A stretch of DNA of 64,000 nucleotides. Origin: Franzmannia pantelleriensis (GTDB lineage Bacteria; Pseudomonadota; Gammaproteobacteria; Pseudomonadales; Halomonadaceae). The stretch is taken from positions 1-64,000 of the forward strand of contig NZ_FNGH01000018.1 in the NCBI RefSeq assembly GCF_900102875.1, read 5' to 3'. The position numbers were made by a program, and so were the translations under genes. This document shows, in pieces, positions 41,177 through 49,402 of this stretch. Below the pieces are notes generated by a model. That model was not told where the DNA came from and did not search any database. It was given only the letters and a program-made list of their open reading frames with translations. Each line of letters starts with the position of its first letter. Position 1 is the first letter of the stretch.

Positions 41177-41473
41177 TCACGTTGCCAGGGACGGCTCGAC
41201 CAACGCCGCCAGGGTCGCGACGATGATGGCCAGCGCCACCGCCAGCCAGCAGAACGCACGTCCCTTATAGCGTAGTGGATCACGCCGGATCTGGCGCAGC
41301 CCGATCAGGGCCAGCACCGCGGCGGCAATGTTCAGCGGCGGAATCCGCCCTTCGAAGAATAGCGCGACGAAGGCAGTGATGATCGCCGCAACGGCGAAGC
41401 CGGCATAGCGCTTGCGGGGCGGGTGGGGCTCGACGGGGGTCTCAGCGTCTGACAAGCCAGCGTCTCCAGGCAT
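41177..41473 (-). CDS. Small membrane protein, DUF4190-like
   Basis: A 98-aa protein with two or three hydrophobic segments (GFAVAAIITAFVALFFEGR, LNIAAAVLALIGLRQI, FCWLAVALAIIVATLAAL), the pattern of DUF4190-type small membrane proteins. I take ATG 41473 as start because GGAG lies 9 nt upstream; ATG 41488 would add five residues. Downstream of folX, function unknown. The 91-nt gap to gabD contains the short hairpin CGCCGCG-TC-TGCGGCG. Confidence 0.6.
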   Translation of the reverse strand: MPGDAGLSDAETPVEPHPPRKRYAGFAVAAIITAFVALFFEGRIPPLNIAAAVLALIGLRQIRRDPLRYKGRAFCWLAVALAIIVATLAALVEPSLAT

Positions 41474-41540
41474 CAGTGAAGACTCCATGCTAAGCCGACT
41501 GACTCCCGGAAACCAACCCCGCCTCGATACCTGGGCTGAC

Positions 41541-41951
41541 TCAGGCGTCGCGGCGGAGCTCGCGTGAGTCGGATAGCGTGATCGACACCGAGTCGGCGAA
41601 GCGCAGCGCGTGGGGCTTGTCGATCTCGACCTGGGCGGCCAGCACCTGCTCATAGGACATGATGATGTCCAGCACTTCGCGGGTCATGCGCTCCAGCAGC
41701 AGAAAACGGTTCTCCTCGACGTGGGCGATGACATGCTTGGTAATGGTGCGATAGTTGAGCGCCTGATCGATCTGGTTGAACTGCACCGCACGGGTCGCGC
41801 GGTAGCGGATGGTGGCATTGATCACCACATCCTGGCGGTTCTTGATCTCGTCTTCCTTGATGCCGATATGCGTGCGCAGCCGCAGGTCCTTGATGCGAAT
41901 GGTCGCTAAATCATGGTCGAGGTGCTGATCGTCAAGCGCGTGCAGTGGCAT
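41541..41951 (-). CDS. folX: Dihydroneopterin triphosphate 2'-epimerase
   Basis: Makes dihydromonapterin triphosphate for tetrahydromonapterin, the cofactor of phenylalanine hydroxylase in some bacteria. The 136-aa protein matches E. coli FolX over its length: [48 protein letters not shown] and [16 protein letters not shown]. These residues separate it from FolB. ATG 41951 has GGAGG 6 nt upstream. It sits just downstream of folE, which makes its precursor. Confidence 0.93.
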   Translation of the reverse strand: MPLHALDDQHLDHDLATIRIKDLRLRTHIGIKEDEIKNRQDVVINATIRYRATRAVQFNQIDQALNYRTITKHVIAHVEENRFLLLERMTREVLDIIMSYEQVLAAQVEIDKPHALRFADSVSITLSDSRELRRDA

Positions 41952-42016
41952 GATGGGCCTCCTTGGGCCGATAGCAAAGCTCGTATGGGTGCACCGCAGG
42001 ATATCCGGTATTCGAC

Positions 42017-42574
42017 TCAGCGTGCGTTGACCAGCGTAAGAAATTCCTGACGCGTGGGCTGATTTTCGCGGAAAGCCCCCAGCATCACCGAGCTGGTCAT
42101 GCTCGAGTTCTGCTTCTCGACCCCGCGCATCATCATGCACATGTGCTTGGCCTCGATCACCACCGCCACCCCGCGGGCCTCGGTCACCTGCAACACCGCC
42201 TCGGCAATCTGGCGAGTCAGGTTCTCCTGGATCTGCATGCGCCGCGCGTACATGTCGACGATGCGCGCAAACTTGGAAAGTCCCAGTACGCGGCCGTTGG
42301 GCAGATAGGCGATGTGACATTTGCCAATGAACGGCAGCAGATGGTGCTCGCACATCGAGTAGAGTTCGATGTCCTTGACCAGCACCATTTCGTCGGTTTC
42401 CGACTCGAACACCGCGCCGTTGATCAGCTCCTCGAGGGACTGGTGATAGCCGCGCGTCAGGAACTGCATGGCCTTGGCGGCCCGCTTGGGGGTATCGCGC
42501 AGCCCCTCACGCTGGGGGTCCTCACCCAGTCCGGCAATGATCTGGCGATAGTGGTTGGCGAGCTCTTCGGTCAT
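42017..42574 (-). CDS. folE: GTP cyclohydrolase I
   Basis: Converts GTP to dihydroneopterin triphosphate for folate and monapterin. The 185-aa protein shows [20 protein letters not shown] (zinc and substrate residues), [15 protein letters not shown], and [15 protein letters not shown] with the third zinc ligand. It is zinc-type FolE, not FolE2. It forms an operon with folX and is read from an AT-rich promoter. Confidence 0.97.
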   Translation of the reverse strand: MTEELANHYRQIIAGLGEDPQREGLRDTPKRAAKAMQFLTRGYHQSLEELINGAVFESETDEMVLVKDIELYSMCEHHLLPFIGKCHIAYLPNGRVLGLSKFARIVDMYARRMQIQENLTRQIAEAVLQVTEARGVAVVIEAKHMCMMMRGVEKQNSSMTSSVMLGAFRENQPTRQEFLTLVNAR

Positions 42575-42640
42575 GAGGGGGCCTATATGCTGGTATCACC
42601 CTGGGTCGTCGAGGGTGTGATGCGCTGCTGTGATATACAA

Positions 42641-42669
42641 AATATATACAGCAATTATGTTTTGTACAA
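42641..42669 (-). promoter_or_regulatory. Sigma-70 promoter of folE in an AT-rich island
   Basis: On the minus strand: TTGTAC (42669-42664), 17 nt, TATATT (42646-42641), about 67 nt before folE. The block 42627-42672 is markedly AT-rich in an otherwise GC-rich region and includes the near-symmetric TGTATATATTTTGTATA. Confidence 0.6.
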
Positions 42670-42761
42670 CACCTCTACGGATAGCCACCAATTCTAAGCG
42701 CTGCGACCAGACCCGTCGAGCCGCGACGCGGGGCTGTCGCAGATAGACCGCCCTGGCCGAA

Positions 42762-42945
42762 CAGCGCCGGGGACAGGCCGAAGAGGGTTTTGCGCCATGG
42801 GTTCGGAGCACTGCTCCGAACGGGCTGGCCATGGATGGCCAGCACCGGTCCTGCAAGCGGAGCAGGATGCGAGAGCGCAGCAGGGCGCAAGGTAGCGCCC
42901 AGGGATGGGTTTACAGCGCCCCCTCGCAGGCCTGTCTCCGGCGTC
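42762..42945 (+). repeat. Dispersed modular repeat, long form (copy C)
   Basis: Shares both end blocks and the 80-nt palindromic module with copy A (611-812), including GGAGCACTGCTCC and CTGGCCATGGATGGCCAG, with only a few differences in the module. It lies in the 490-nt region between divergent folE and the secreted protein gene at 43065; the rest of that region holds the folE promoter, a 28-nt palindrome and an inverted repeat. Confidence 0.85.
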
Positions 42946-42987
42946 GTTGAGGGGTGGCCTGGCATAAAAGCAGTGACATCATGTCAC

Positions 42988-43015
42988 GCCCCGTTTGGCT
43001 GCAGCCAAACGGGGC
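42988..43015. repeat. Perfect 28-nt palindrome
   Basis: Two 14-nt arms meet without a spacer (left arm GCCCCGTTTGGCTG). A smaller palindrome TGACATCATGTCA lies just before it at 42974-42986. It could be a terminator for transcripts entering the repeat or a protein-binding site; no T-tract follows. Confidence 0.7.
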
Positions 43016-43018
43016 TGT

Positions 43019-43060
43019 GGTAAACTCCCGCCATCCAGCATGAGTCCAAACGAGTTTACC
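43019..43060 (+). promoter_or_regulatory. Inverted repeat in the leader of the gene at 43065
   Basis: Perfect 9-bp arms GGTAAACTC and GAGTTTACC separated by 24 nt, the second ending 4 nt before the ATG. As RNA it would fold a hairpin over the ribosome-binding region; as DNA it could be an operator. No recognisable regulator consensus. Confidence 0.4.
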
Positions 43061-43064
43061 GGGA

Positions 43065-43640
43065 ATGATCAAGCTAACGCGTTCCGCGCTGACCCTGTTC
43101 GCCATTGCCATGAGCCTGCCGCTGAGCGCCCAGGCAGATAGCCTGTCGCTTCCCGCCGGCGCCAGCGTGGCAGTCGAGGTCGTCGACACCTTCACCCTCA
43201 CGCCAGACAGCGCCAGCCAATCGGACGTGTTGCTCAAGCCAACGGCTGCCGCCAGCGGCGAGTACGACCTGCCCAACCACTGCCTGATCACCGCCGACGC
43301 CCGCCTTGACGGCGAGCGCATTCGCTTCAGCGCCAGCACCTTGACCTGCATCGAGGCCAACGCCGACGACAGCGCCATCTTCAGCGGTGAGCTCTCGGCC
43401 ACCGCCGAGGATCTCGACGGCAACATCGGTGTACCGGCCTGTGTCGACGGCAGCGGAAGCGACTGTCAGCGCGTCGAGCTCGTACCGGGCGAGGCCTTCC
43501 AGCTGCGCCTGCGCAACGACATCGCCCTCGAGGCCCAGGAAAATCCCTCGGCACAGATCAACGAGCGTCGCCGTCAGGCCAACGGGGCAGGCGTTGCCAA
43601 CCCGGTCCCCGCCGAACGTCCCGACCCCGACACTCAGTAA
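43065..43640 (+). CDS. Secreted protein with TraB/TrbI-like pattern, hypothetical
   Basis: A 191-aa protein with a clear signal peptide (LFAIAMSLPLSAQA). The mature part LPAGASVAVEVVDTF, LPNHCLITADARLDGERIRF, STLTCI and LDGNIGV follows the spacing of the periplasmic domain of conjugation protein TraB (gC.l.a..d...eR....tLsC, ..DGk.G). No type IV secretion genes are near, so a conjugation role is unlikely; it may be a stand-alone descendant of that fold. The C-terminal 30 residues are Pro/Asn-rich. Its stop overlaps srkA by 7 nt tail to tail. Identification is by eye and uncertain. Confidence 0.5.
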   Translation: MIKLTRSALTLFAIAMSLPLSAQADSLSLPAGASVAVEVVDTFTLTPDSASQSDVLLKPTAAASGEYDLPNHCLITADARLDGERIRFSASTLTCIEANADDSAIFSGELSATAEDLDGNIGVPACVDGSGSDCQRVELVPGEAFQLRLRNDIALEAQENPSAQINERRRQANGAGVANPVPAERPDPDTQ

Positions 43641-44626
43641 GCGGCGAGCCAGCGCGGGTGCTGCTCCAGCGCCTGACGCTGCTGCTCCAGGCTGCGAATA
43701 TGCTGATCCCAGTAGCCCTCCTCGGCGGCCCAGGGGAAGGCTCTGGGGAATGCCGGGTCCTCCCAGCGCGCTGTCAGCCAGGCGCTGTGGCGCAGTAGCC
43801 GCAGCGTGCGCAGCGGCTCGATCAATGCCAGCTCGCCGCGCGGGAAATCGGCCTCCTGCTCATACCCTTCGAGTATCTCCGAGAGCTGCCACTGCAGCTC
43901 CTCAGGCGTCTGTGCCGTCAGCAGCATCCACAGATCCTGCACCCGGGGGCCCATCAGCGCATCATCGAAGTCGACCAGGCTGAAACTGGCGTCGCGCCCC
44001 AGCATATTGCCGAGGTGACAGTCACCGTGCAGGCGAATCGCCGCCTGCGCCGGCCAGCTATGCTCGCGCAGCATCTCGGCCAGCTCGGCGCTGATGCGGG
44101 CATAGGCGTCGCGCTGGCGACGCGTCAACCAGGGGCCGACCAGCACGGTGGCACGCGCCTGCTCGACCATCTCGGTCAAGTCCAGGCTCAGGCGGGTGTC
44201 GAAGTCGCGCTTTGCGCCCACCGCATGCACCTTGCCGATCAGCTCGCCCAGCGCGAACAGGTGCTCGGGGTTCTCGAGCTCCGGCGCCTGGCCCGACACC
44301 TGGCGAAACAGCGTCAGGCGAAAGCCCTCCCAGTGGTGCAGGGTCTCCCCGGCCGCGTTGCGCCACGGCGCCGCCACGGGCACGTTGGCCTCGGCCAGTT
44401 CGAGCAGGAAATCGTGCTCTTCCTGGATCTGGGCGTCGCTCCAGCGCCCGGGACGGTAGAACTTGGCCACCCAGCGGCGGCGCTCATCGTCGCTGAGCAG
44501 GAACACCCGGTTCTCATAGCTGTTGAGCGCGAAGGGTTCGCCGGGCAGCCAAAAGCCCAGTGACTCCACGGCGTCCACGATAGTCGCCGGGCTAAGCCGA
44601 TCGAAGGGGTGAGAGGTATCCGCCAT
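43634..44626 (-). CDS. srkA: Stress response kinase SrkA (YihE)
   Basis: A 330-aa aminoglycoside-phosphotransferase-fold Ser/Thr kinase that in E. coli counters MazF-type death under stress. Catalytic HGDCHLGNML (Brenner motif) and SLVDFDDALMGP (metal-binding aspartate) are intact, and the N-terminus FALNSYENRVF matches YihE. ATG 44626 follows AGGAG. In enterics yihE precedes dsbA; that is not so here. Confidence 0.92.
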   Translation of the reverse strand: MADTSHPFDRLSPATIVDAVESLGFWLPGEPFALNSYENRVFLLSDDERRRWVAKFYRPGRWSDAQIQEEHDFLLELAEANVPVAAPWRNAAGETLHHWEGFRLTLFRQVSGQAPELENPEHLFALGELIGKVHAVGAKRDFDTRLSLDLTEMVEQARATVLVGPWLTRRQRDAYARISAELAEMLREHSWPAQAAIRLHGDCHLGNMLGRDASFSLVDFDDALMGPRVQDLWMLLTAQTPEELQWQLSEILEGYEQEADFPRGELALIEPLRTLRLLRHSAWLTARWEDPAFPRAFPWAAEEGYWDQHIRSLEQQRQALEQHPRWLAAY

Positions 44627-44744
44627 GCTCGGCTCCTGAAGCGTAAAGCCTGGCATCTTAGCAGCCGCCGGCCGTGCCTGCCGAGATCGCTTTTGCTACC
44701 ACCGCTGGCTTGGGCGAGGGCCGCCGGGGGCATCGCTACGCCTG

Positions 44745-44868
44745 GCACCGCTCGGGACTGATCCGTCGGCAGGCCTGCGAGGGGGCGCTGTAAACCATCC
44801 CTGGGCGCTACCGATGCCATCCCTGGCATCGAACCCCCCTCTGCGGCCTGCCCCCGGCGTCCCTCGCT
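44745..44868 (-). repeat. Dispersed modular repeat, short form (copy D)
   Basis: Opposite orientation to copies A and C, lacking the 80-nt module like copy B. The inner part reads GATGCCATCCCTGGCATCG on the plus strand, a local palindrome different from that in copy B. It occupies the centre of the 302-nt gap between srkA and comF; nothing else is seen in that gap. Confidence 0.8.
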
Positions 44869-44928
44869 GGCAGTGGCTATCGGCTACCAGGTCGAGAGAT
44901 GTAGTCGCTATTGCCAGCGTCTGGCTCC

Positions 44929-45606
44929 TCACTGCCGCGGCGTGCGCGCCACCGCCCATACCTCGATTAGCGTCGCACCACGCGCCTGGCAGGCCTGAGC
45001 CAGCGCCTCGCAGGTCGCTCCGGTGGTGACGATGTCGTCGAGAATGGCGACATGCGCAGGCAGCGCCTGCTCGACGCGGAAGGCGCCTTTTACATTGTGA
45101 TGCCGCGCCTTGCGACTCAAGCCCACCTGGCTCGGCGTATGGCGCAGCCGCCGCGCCTTGACCAGCGGCACCCCCAGGCGCCGAGCCAGACGCTCGGCCA
45201 GCCAGGCGACCTGGTCGAAGCCGCGCTGGCGGGCACGCCGGGGATGCAGCGGCACCGCCACCAGCGCCTTGGGCAGCTGCTCCACGCCGCGCAGTTGGTG
45301 CTCGAGCAGCGCCAGCAGAACCGCCCCCGCCCGCGGCGACGCCGAGAACTTGAAGCCCTGGATCAACTGCGCGACGTCGTCGGCATAGCGCAGCGCCACC
45401 CGCGACCGCACATAGCTCGGCGGCTGGCTGAGACAGGCGCCGCAGGCCAAGCCGGCCGGTGTCAATGGCGGCAGCGGTTCGGCACAGCGCGGGCAAGCCG
45501 GCAGGTTCCATGGCAGCGCCACCAGGCAAGCCTCGCACCAGGGGGCGTCCGACGCGGTGGCACCCAGGCAGAAATGGCAGCGCCCCGGAAGCGCTTCGCG
45601 CAGCAT
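44929..45606 (-). CDS. comF: ComF family phosphoribosyltransferase-like protein
   Basis: A 225-aa ComF/GntX-type protein: N-terminal zinc-ribbon cysteines (CHFC, CEAC, CPRCAEP, CGAC) and a phosphoribosyltransferase fold with VAVPLHPRRARQRGFDQ and the PRPP loop ILDDIVTTGAT. ComF is required for DNA uptake in naturally competent bacteria and GntX for gluconate use in E. coli; its reaction is unknown. It diverges from bioB as commonly seen in Gammaproteobacteria. The start at 45606 is 2 nt from a candidate BirA box, so its translation-initiation region overlaps that operator. Confidence 0.9.
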   Translation of the reverse strand: MLREALPGRCHFCLGATASDAPWCEACLVALPWNLPACPRCAEPLPPLTPAGLACGACLSQPPSYVRSRVALRYADDVAQLIQGFKFSASPRAGAVLLALLEHQLRGVEQLPKALVAVPLHPRRARQRGFDQVAWLAERLARRLGVPLVKARRLRHTPSQVGLSRKARHHNVKGAFRVEQALPAHVAILDDIVTTGATCEALAQACQARGATLIEVWAVARTPRQ

Positions 45607-45607
45607 T

Positions 45608-45639
45608 TTGTCAACTCCCTTTAACCACGGAGTTGACAG
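45608..45639. promoter_or_regulatory. Candidate BirA operator 1
   Basis: TTGTCAAC, 16 nt, GTTGACAG. This fits the gammaproteobacterial BirA box TTGTnAACC-N14-GGTTnACAA with the same half-site spacing; the ten-base arms TGTCAACTCC and GGAGTTGACA are perfectly inverted. It covers the -35 element of the bioB promoter and the comF ribosome-binding site. Confidence 0.7.
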
Positions 45640-45660
45640 AGCCCACACAGTCCCTATCAT
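45633..45660 (+). promoter_or_regulatory. Sigma-70 promoter of bioBFHCD
   Basis: TTGACA (45633-45638), 16 nt, TATCAT (45655-45660). The predicted transcription start (about 45667) falls inside the second BirA-like box, so both operators would block it. Confidence 0.65.
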
Positions 45661-45662
45661 CC

Positions 45663-45694
45663 CTGTTAACTCTAAAACCCAAACATGTTGACTG
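45663..45694. promoter_or_regulatory. Candidate BirA operator 2
   Basis: CTGTTAAC, 16 nt, GTTGACTG: each half-site differs at one or two positions from operator 1, with identical spacing. It starts 55 nt after operator 1 and overlaps the predicted bioB start site. Confidence 0.5.
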
Positions 45695-45721
45695 AGCCAA
45701 TCAGTCCCAGCGGACCCTACC

Positions 45722-46729
45722 ATGACCTTAGCCACCGATACCGTGGTGCGCCACGACTGGCGCCTCGACGAGATCCAGGCGCTGTTTGCGCTGCCCTTCA
45801 ACGACCTGCTGTTCCGCGCCCAGCAGGTCCATCGTGCCCATTTCGACGCCAACGCCGTGCAGGTCGCCACCCTGCTCTCGATCAAGACCGGCGCCTGCCC
45901 CGAGGACTGCAAGTACTGCCCACAGTCGGGCCACTACAACACCGGGCTGGGCAAGGAGAAGCTGCTCGAGGTCGACAAGGTGGTAGAACAGGCCAGGGCC
46001 GCCAAGCAGGCCGGTGCCAGCCGCTTCTGCATGGGGGCTGCCTGGAAGAGCCCGCGCGACAAGGATTTGGATGTGGTGCTGGAGATGGTCAAGCGGGTCA
46101 AGGCGTTGGGACTGGAGACCTGCATGACACTGGGGATGGTGGACGGCGACCAGGCCGGGCGCCTGTCAGAGGCCGGGCTCGACTACTACAACCACAACCT
46201 CGATACCTCGCCGGAGTACTACGGCGAGATCATCACCACCCGCAGCTACGCCGATCGTCTGGACACGCTGGGCCACGTGCGTGATGCCGGCATGAAGGTC
46301 TGTTCCGGCGGCATCCTCGGCATGGGCGAGGCGCCCGCCGACCGCGCCGGGCTGCTGCAGCAGCTGGCACGGCTCTCGCCGCACCCGGAGTCGGTACCGA
46401 TCAACATGCTGGTCAAGGTGCCGGGCACGCCGCTCGAAAACGTCGACGACCTCGACCCGATCGAGTTCATCCGCGCCATCGCCGTGGCGCGCATCCTGAT
46501 GCCGAGGAGCCACGTGCGGCTATCCGCCGGCCGCGAGCAGATGAGTGAATCGACCCAGGCGCTGGCGTTTCTGGCCGGTGCCAACTCGATCTTCCACGGC
46601 GATACCCTGCTGACCACCGAGAACCCTGCCGTGGAACGCGACCGGGCGCTGTTCGACAAGCTCGGCCTGCACCCTGAACAGCCGCTCTACCACGATGCGA
46701 CTGCGGCTCACGCCGCCGAGCCCGCCTAG
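45722..46729 (+). CDS. bioB: Biotin synthase
   Basis: Radical SAM enzyme inserting sulfur into dethiobiotin. The 335-aa protein has [16 protein letters not shown] (CX3CX2C), [12 protein letters not shown], and the conserved arginine in [11 protein letters not shown] that ligates the 2Fe-2S cluster. First gene of bioBFHCD. Confidence 0.98.
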   Translation: MTLATDTVVRHDWRLDEIQALFALPFNDLLFRAQQVHRAHFDANAVQVATLLSIKTGACPEDCKYCPQSGHYNTGLGKEKLLEVDKVVEQARAAKQAGASRFCMGAAWKSPRDKDLDVVLEMVKRVKALGLETCMTLGMVDGDQAGRLSEAGLDYYNHNLDTSPEYYGEIITTRSYADRLDTLGHVRDAGMKVCSGGILGMGEAPADRAGLLQQLARLSPHPESVPINMLVKVPGTPLENVDDLDPIEFIRAIAVARILMPRSHVRLSAGREQMSESTQALAFLAGANSIFHGDTLLTTENPAVERDRALFDKLGLHPEQPLYHDATAAHAAEPA

Positions 46730-46731
46730 GC

Positions 46732-47880
46732 ATGTGGCAGCGACTCGAGCGCCGCCTGGCCGACCAGCGCCAACGCGGCCTGTGGCGCCAGCGTGCCGGT
46801 GGCACGGCGGAATGCATCGATTTTGCCGGCAACGACTACCTCGGCCTGGCACATCACCTACGCCTGGCCGACGCCCAGGCAGCCGCCGCCCGCCGCCTGG
46901 GCGCCGGCAGCGGCGCCTCGCACCTGGTCAGCGGCCACCGTGACGTCCACGAGGCTCTCGAACAGCGCCTGGCCACGCTGGTCGGTCGGCCGCGGGCGCT
47001 GCTGTTCTCCACCGGCTATATGGCCAACCTGGCGGTCATGCAGACCCTGTGCAACACCCAGACACGCCTCTTCCAAGACCGCCTCAACCACGCTTCGCTG
47101 CTCGACGGCGCGGCGCTGTCCGGGGCGCGTTCGCGGCGCTTCCACCATCGCGATCTCGACGACCTGACCCGCCTGCTGGCGCGGCGCCCCGCCGGCAGCG
47201 ACGCGCTGATCGTCAGCGACGGCGTGTTCAGCATGGATGGCGACGTGGCGGACATCCGCGGCCTGGCGGCGCTCGCCCAGCGCCACGCGGCGACGTTGAT
47301 GATCGACGACGCCCACGGCATCGGCGTGCTGGGCGAACACGGCGACGGCTGCGTGGGCCATGCCGTCGGCTGTGATCAGGTGCCGATCCTGGTCGGCACC
47401 CTGGGCAAGGCGCTGGGCAGCTTCGGCGCCTTCGTGGCCGGCGACGCGACACTGATCGAGGCACTGATTCAGTTCGCACGGCCCTATTGCTACACCACGG
47501 CGCTGCCCCCCGGGGTGGCCGCCGCCAGCCTGGCAGCGCTGGATATCGTCGACGCCGAACCCGAGCGCCGTGCGCGGCTAAGCACCAATATTGCCCTGTT
47601 CCGCCGCCTGGCCCGCAACGCCTCGCTGCCGCTGCTCGACAGTCATACGCCGATTCAGCCGCTGCTGCTGAGCGAACCGGCCCGCGCCCTTGCGTGGCAA
47701 GCCACCCTCGCCGCCCACGGCTACCAAGTCGGGGCGATCCGCCCACCCACGGTACCCGCCGGCACCGCACGCCTGCGCATCACCCTCTCCGCGTCGCACA
47801 CGCCTGCAATGATCGAGCAACTGGTCGCGACGCTGAACGTCTGCCAGCAACGCGAGCCCGACGCGCGATGCCACGCCTGA
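46732..47880 (+). CDS. bioF: 8-amino-7-oxononanoate synthase
   Basis: PLP enzyme joining pimeloyl-ACP and alanine. The 382-aa protein has FAGNDYLGLAHH, SGASHLVSGHRDVH, the DDAHGIGVLG aspartate-histidine pair and the PLP lysine in GTLGKALGSFGAF. The ATG lies 2 nt after bioB; the C-terminus overlaps bioH by 13 nt. Confidence 0.98.
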   Translation: MWQRLERRLADQRQRGLWRQRAGGTAECIDFAGNDYLGLAHHLRLADAQAAAARRLGAGSGASHLVSGHRDVHEALEQRLATLVGRPRALLFSTGYMANLAVMQTLCNTQTRLFQDRLNHASLLDGAALSGARSRRFHHRDLDDLTRLLARRPAGSDALIVSDGVFSMDGDVADIRGLAALAQRHAATLMIDDAHGIGVLGEHGDGCVGHAVGCDQVPILVGTLGKALGSFGAFVAGDATLIEALIQFARPYCYTTALPPGVAAASLAALDIVDAEPERRARLSTNIALFRRLARNASLPLLDSHTPIQPLLLSEPARALAWQATLAAHGYQVGAIRPPTVPAGTARLRITLSASHTPAMIEQLVATLNVCQQREPDARCHA

Positions 47881-48596
47881 TCCTGCTCCACGGCTGGGGC
47901 GTCGACGCGCGCATCTGGGCGCCCCTGGCGGCTCACTGGCCGGACGCCGAGGCGCCGGCCTGCCCCGACTGGCCGGGCTACGGCACACGGGCGGCGCTCG
48001 GTGCGCCCGGTGATCTCGACGCTCTGGCCGATGCCATGGCCGCGGCGCTGCCAGCCGATGCGGTATGGGTAGGCTGGTCGCTGGGCGGGCTACTCGCCGC
48101 CGCTCTCAGCCTGCGCCTGCCCGCACCCCAGGGCCTGGTGATGCTAGGCATGGGGCCACGCTTCTGCCACCCGGCGGCGGTCAACGAGGCGGCGCTGGGC
48201 GATTTCCAGCGCGCCTTCTCCCGTGCCCCCGAGGCCAGCTGGCGGCATTTCCTGCGTTGGCAGTCAGGCGGCGAACCCTCACCACGCGACACCTACCGAC
48301 AGCTCACCCGCCTGCTCGGCGACACGCCGCCGGCGACGCTGCCGACCCTGAGCGCCGGCCTGGCCCAGCTTAGCCAGCTCGACGCTCAGCATCTGGTACC
48401 GGCCCCACCCTGCCCGGTGGCCTGGCTATACGGCACCCGCGACCCACTGCTCGCGCCGAGTGGACTGCCATCTGGCGCCGAGGCACTGCCCGACAGCGGC
48501 CACTGCGCGATGCTCTCACAGCCTGTCGCACTGGCCCGTGCGCTGCAGCGGCTGGCCGGCGACTTCAGTCACGCCAGCACGATGGAGCGCCGATGA
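47868..48596 (+). CDS. bioH: Pimeloyl-ACP methyl ester esterase
   Basis: Alpha/beta hydrolase that frees pimeloyl-ACP from its methyl ester. The 242-aa protein has the nucleophile elbow VGWSLGGL, acid GTRDPLL and base DSGHCAM, plus the typical opening ILLHGWGVDARIW. The start ATG 47868 lies inside the end of bioF and is the only one that keeps the family N-terminus. Confidence 0.95.
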   Translation: MPRLILLHGWGVDARIWAPLAAHWPDAEAPACPDWPGYGTRAALGAPGDLDALADAMAAALPADAVWVGWSLGGLLAAALSLRLPAPQGLVMLGMGPRFCHPAAVNEAALGDFQRAFSRAPEASWRHFLRWQSGGEPSPRDTYRQLTRLLGDTPPATLPTLSAGLAQLSQLDAQHLVPAPPCPVAWLYGTRDPLLAPSGLPSGAEALPDSGHCAMLSQPVALARALQRLAGDFSHASTMERR

Positions 48597-49369
48597 ATAT
48601 GCCCGCCCCCCTGGCTGCCACACGCTGGCAACGCAACGTGGCGCGAAGCTTCGGCCGCGCCGCGCCACGTTACCTGGCCCTGTCCGGCGCCCAGCAGCAC
48701 ATGGGCGAGGCGCTCTGGCAGCATCTTCCGAGGAGTGCCACGTCGATCCTCGACCTGGGCTGCGGCCCGGGACACTGGACCACGCGCCTCGCCACGCACT
48801 ACCGCACCAGCGCCCTGGGCCTCGACCTGGCCCCAGGCATGCTCGCTGAGGCACAGCGGCGCTGTGCCGGGCGTGGCCACTGGCTATGCGCCGATGCCGC
48901 TCGCCTGCCGCTGGCCGACGCCAGCCACGACCTGGTGTTCTCCAACCTCGCGCTGCAGTGGTGCCCGGACCTCGCTCAGGTGTTCGCCGAACTCCACCGG
49001 GTGTTGGCGCCCGGCGCCACGGCGCTGATCAACACCCTGGCCCCCGGCACCCTGGCCGAGGTCGCCGAGGCCTGGTCGCGGCCACAGGCGCTACTCGACT
49101 TCCTATCCGCGGAACAGGTTGCCGCCAGCAGCCATGCTGCGGGCTTCAGCGTTCATATCGAGCAGGTTGCCGAGCGTTTTCACTATCCGGACCTCGCTGC
49201 GGTAATGGCCTCGATCAAGGGCGTCGGTGCCCAGCAACCGCCTCCAGCCGGGCAAGCGCCGCTGACTCGCAGCGACCTGATGCGCGCCCGACAGCGCTAC
49301 GAGCGCCTGCGTGAACCCGCGGGGCTGCCGGTGACCTACCAGCGGCTGACCCTGATCCTGCAGCGCTGA
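48593..49369 (+). CDS. bioC: Malonyl-ACP O-methyltransferase
   Basis: Methylates malonyl-ACP to start pimelate synthesis. The 258-aa class I methyltransferase has ILDLGCGPGHWTTRL, a motif II region DLVFSNLALQWC, and the BioC-typical start VARSFGRAAPRY. The ATG overlaps the bioH stop (ATGA), so bioH-bioC are coupled; they are the gate-keeping pair of the pathway. Confidence 0.97.
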   Translation: MNMPAPLAATRWQRNVARSFGRAAPRYLALSGAQQHMGEALWQHLPRSATSILDLGCGPGHWTTRLATHYRTSALGLDLAPGMLAEAQRRCAGRGHWLCADAARLPLADASHDLVFSNLALQWCPDLAQVFAELHRVLAPGATALINTLAPGTLAEVAEAWSRPQALLDFLSAEQVAASSHAAGFSVHIEQVAERFHYPDLAAVMASIKGVGAQQPPPAGQAPLTRSDLMRARQRYERLREPAGLPVTYQRLTLILQR

Positions 49370-49402
49370 GCACTTGGCCAACGACAACAGAACGAGGTTT
49401 GC

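Noticed and set aside
41541-41951. folB (dihydroneopterin aldolase) for the gene after folE
   Set aside because: The residue pattern, including [12 protein letters not shown] and [10 protein letters not shown], follows E. coli FolX along its length, not FolB.
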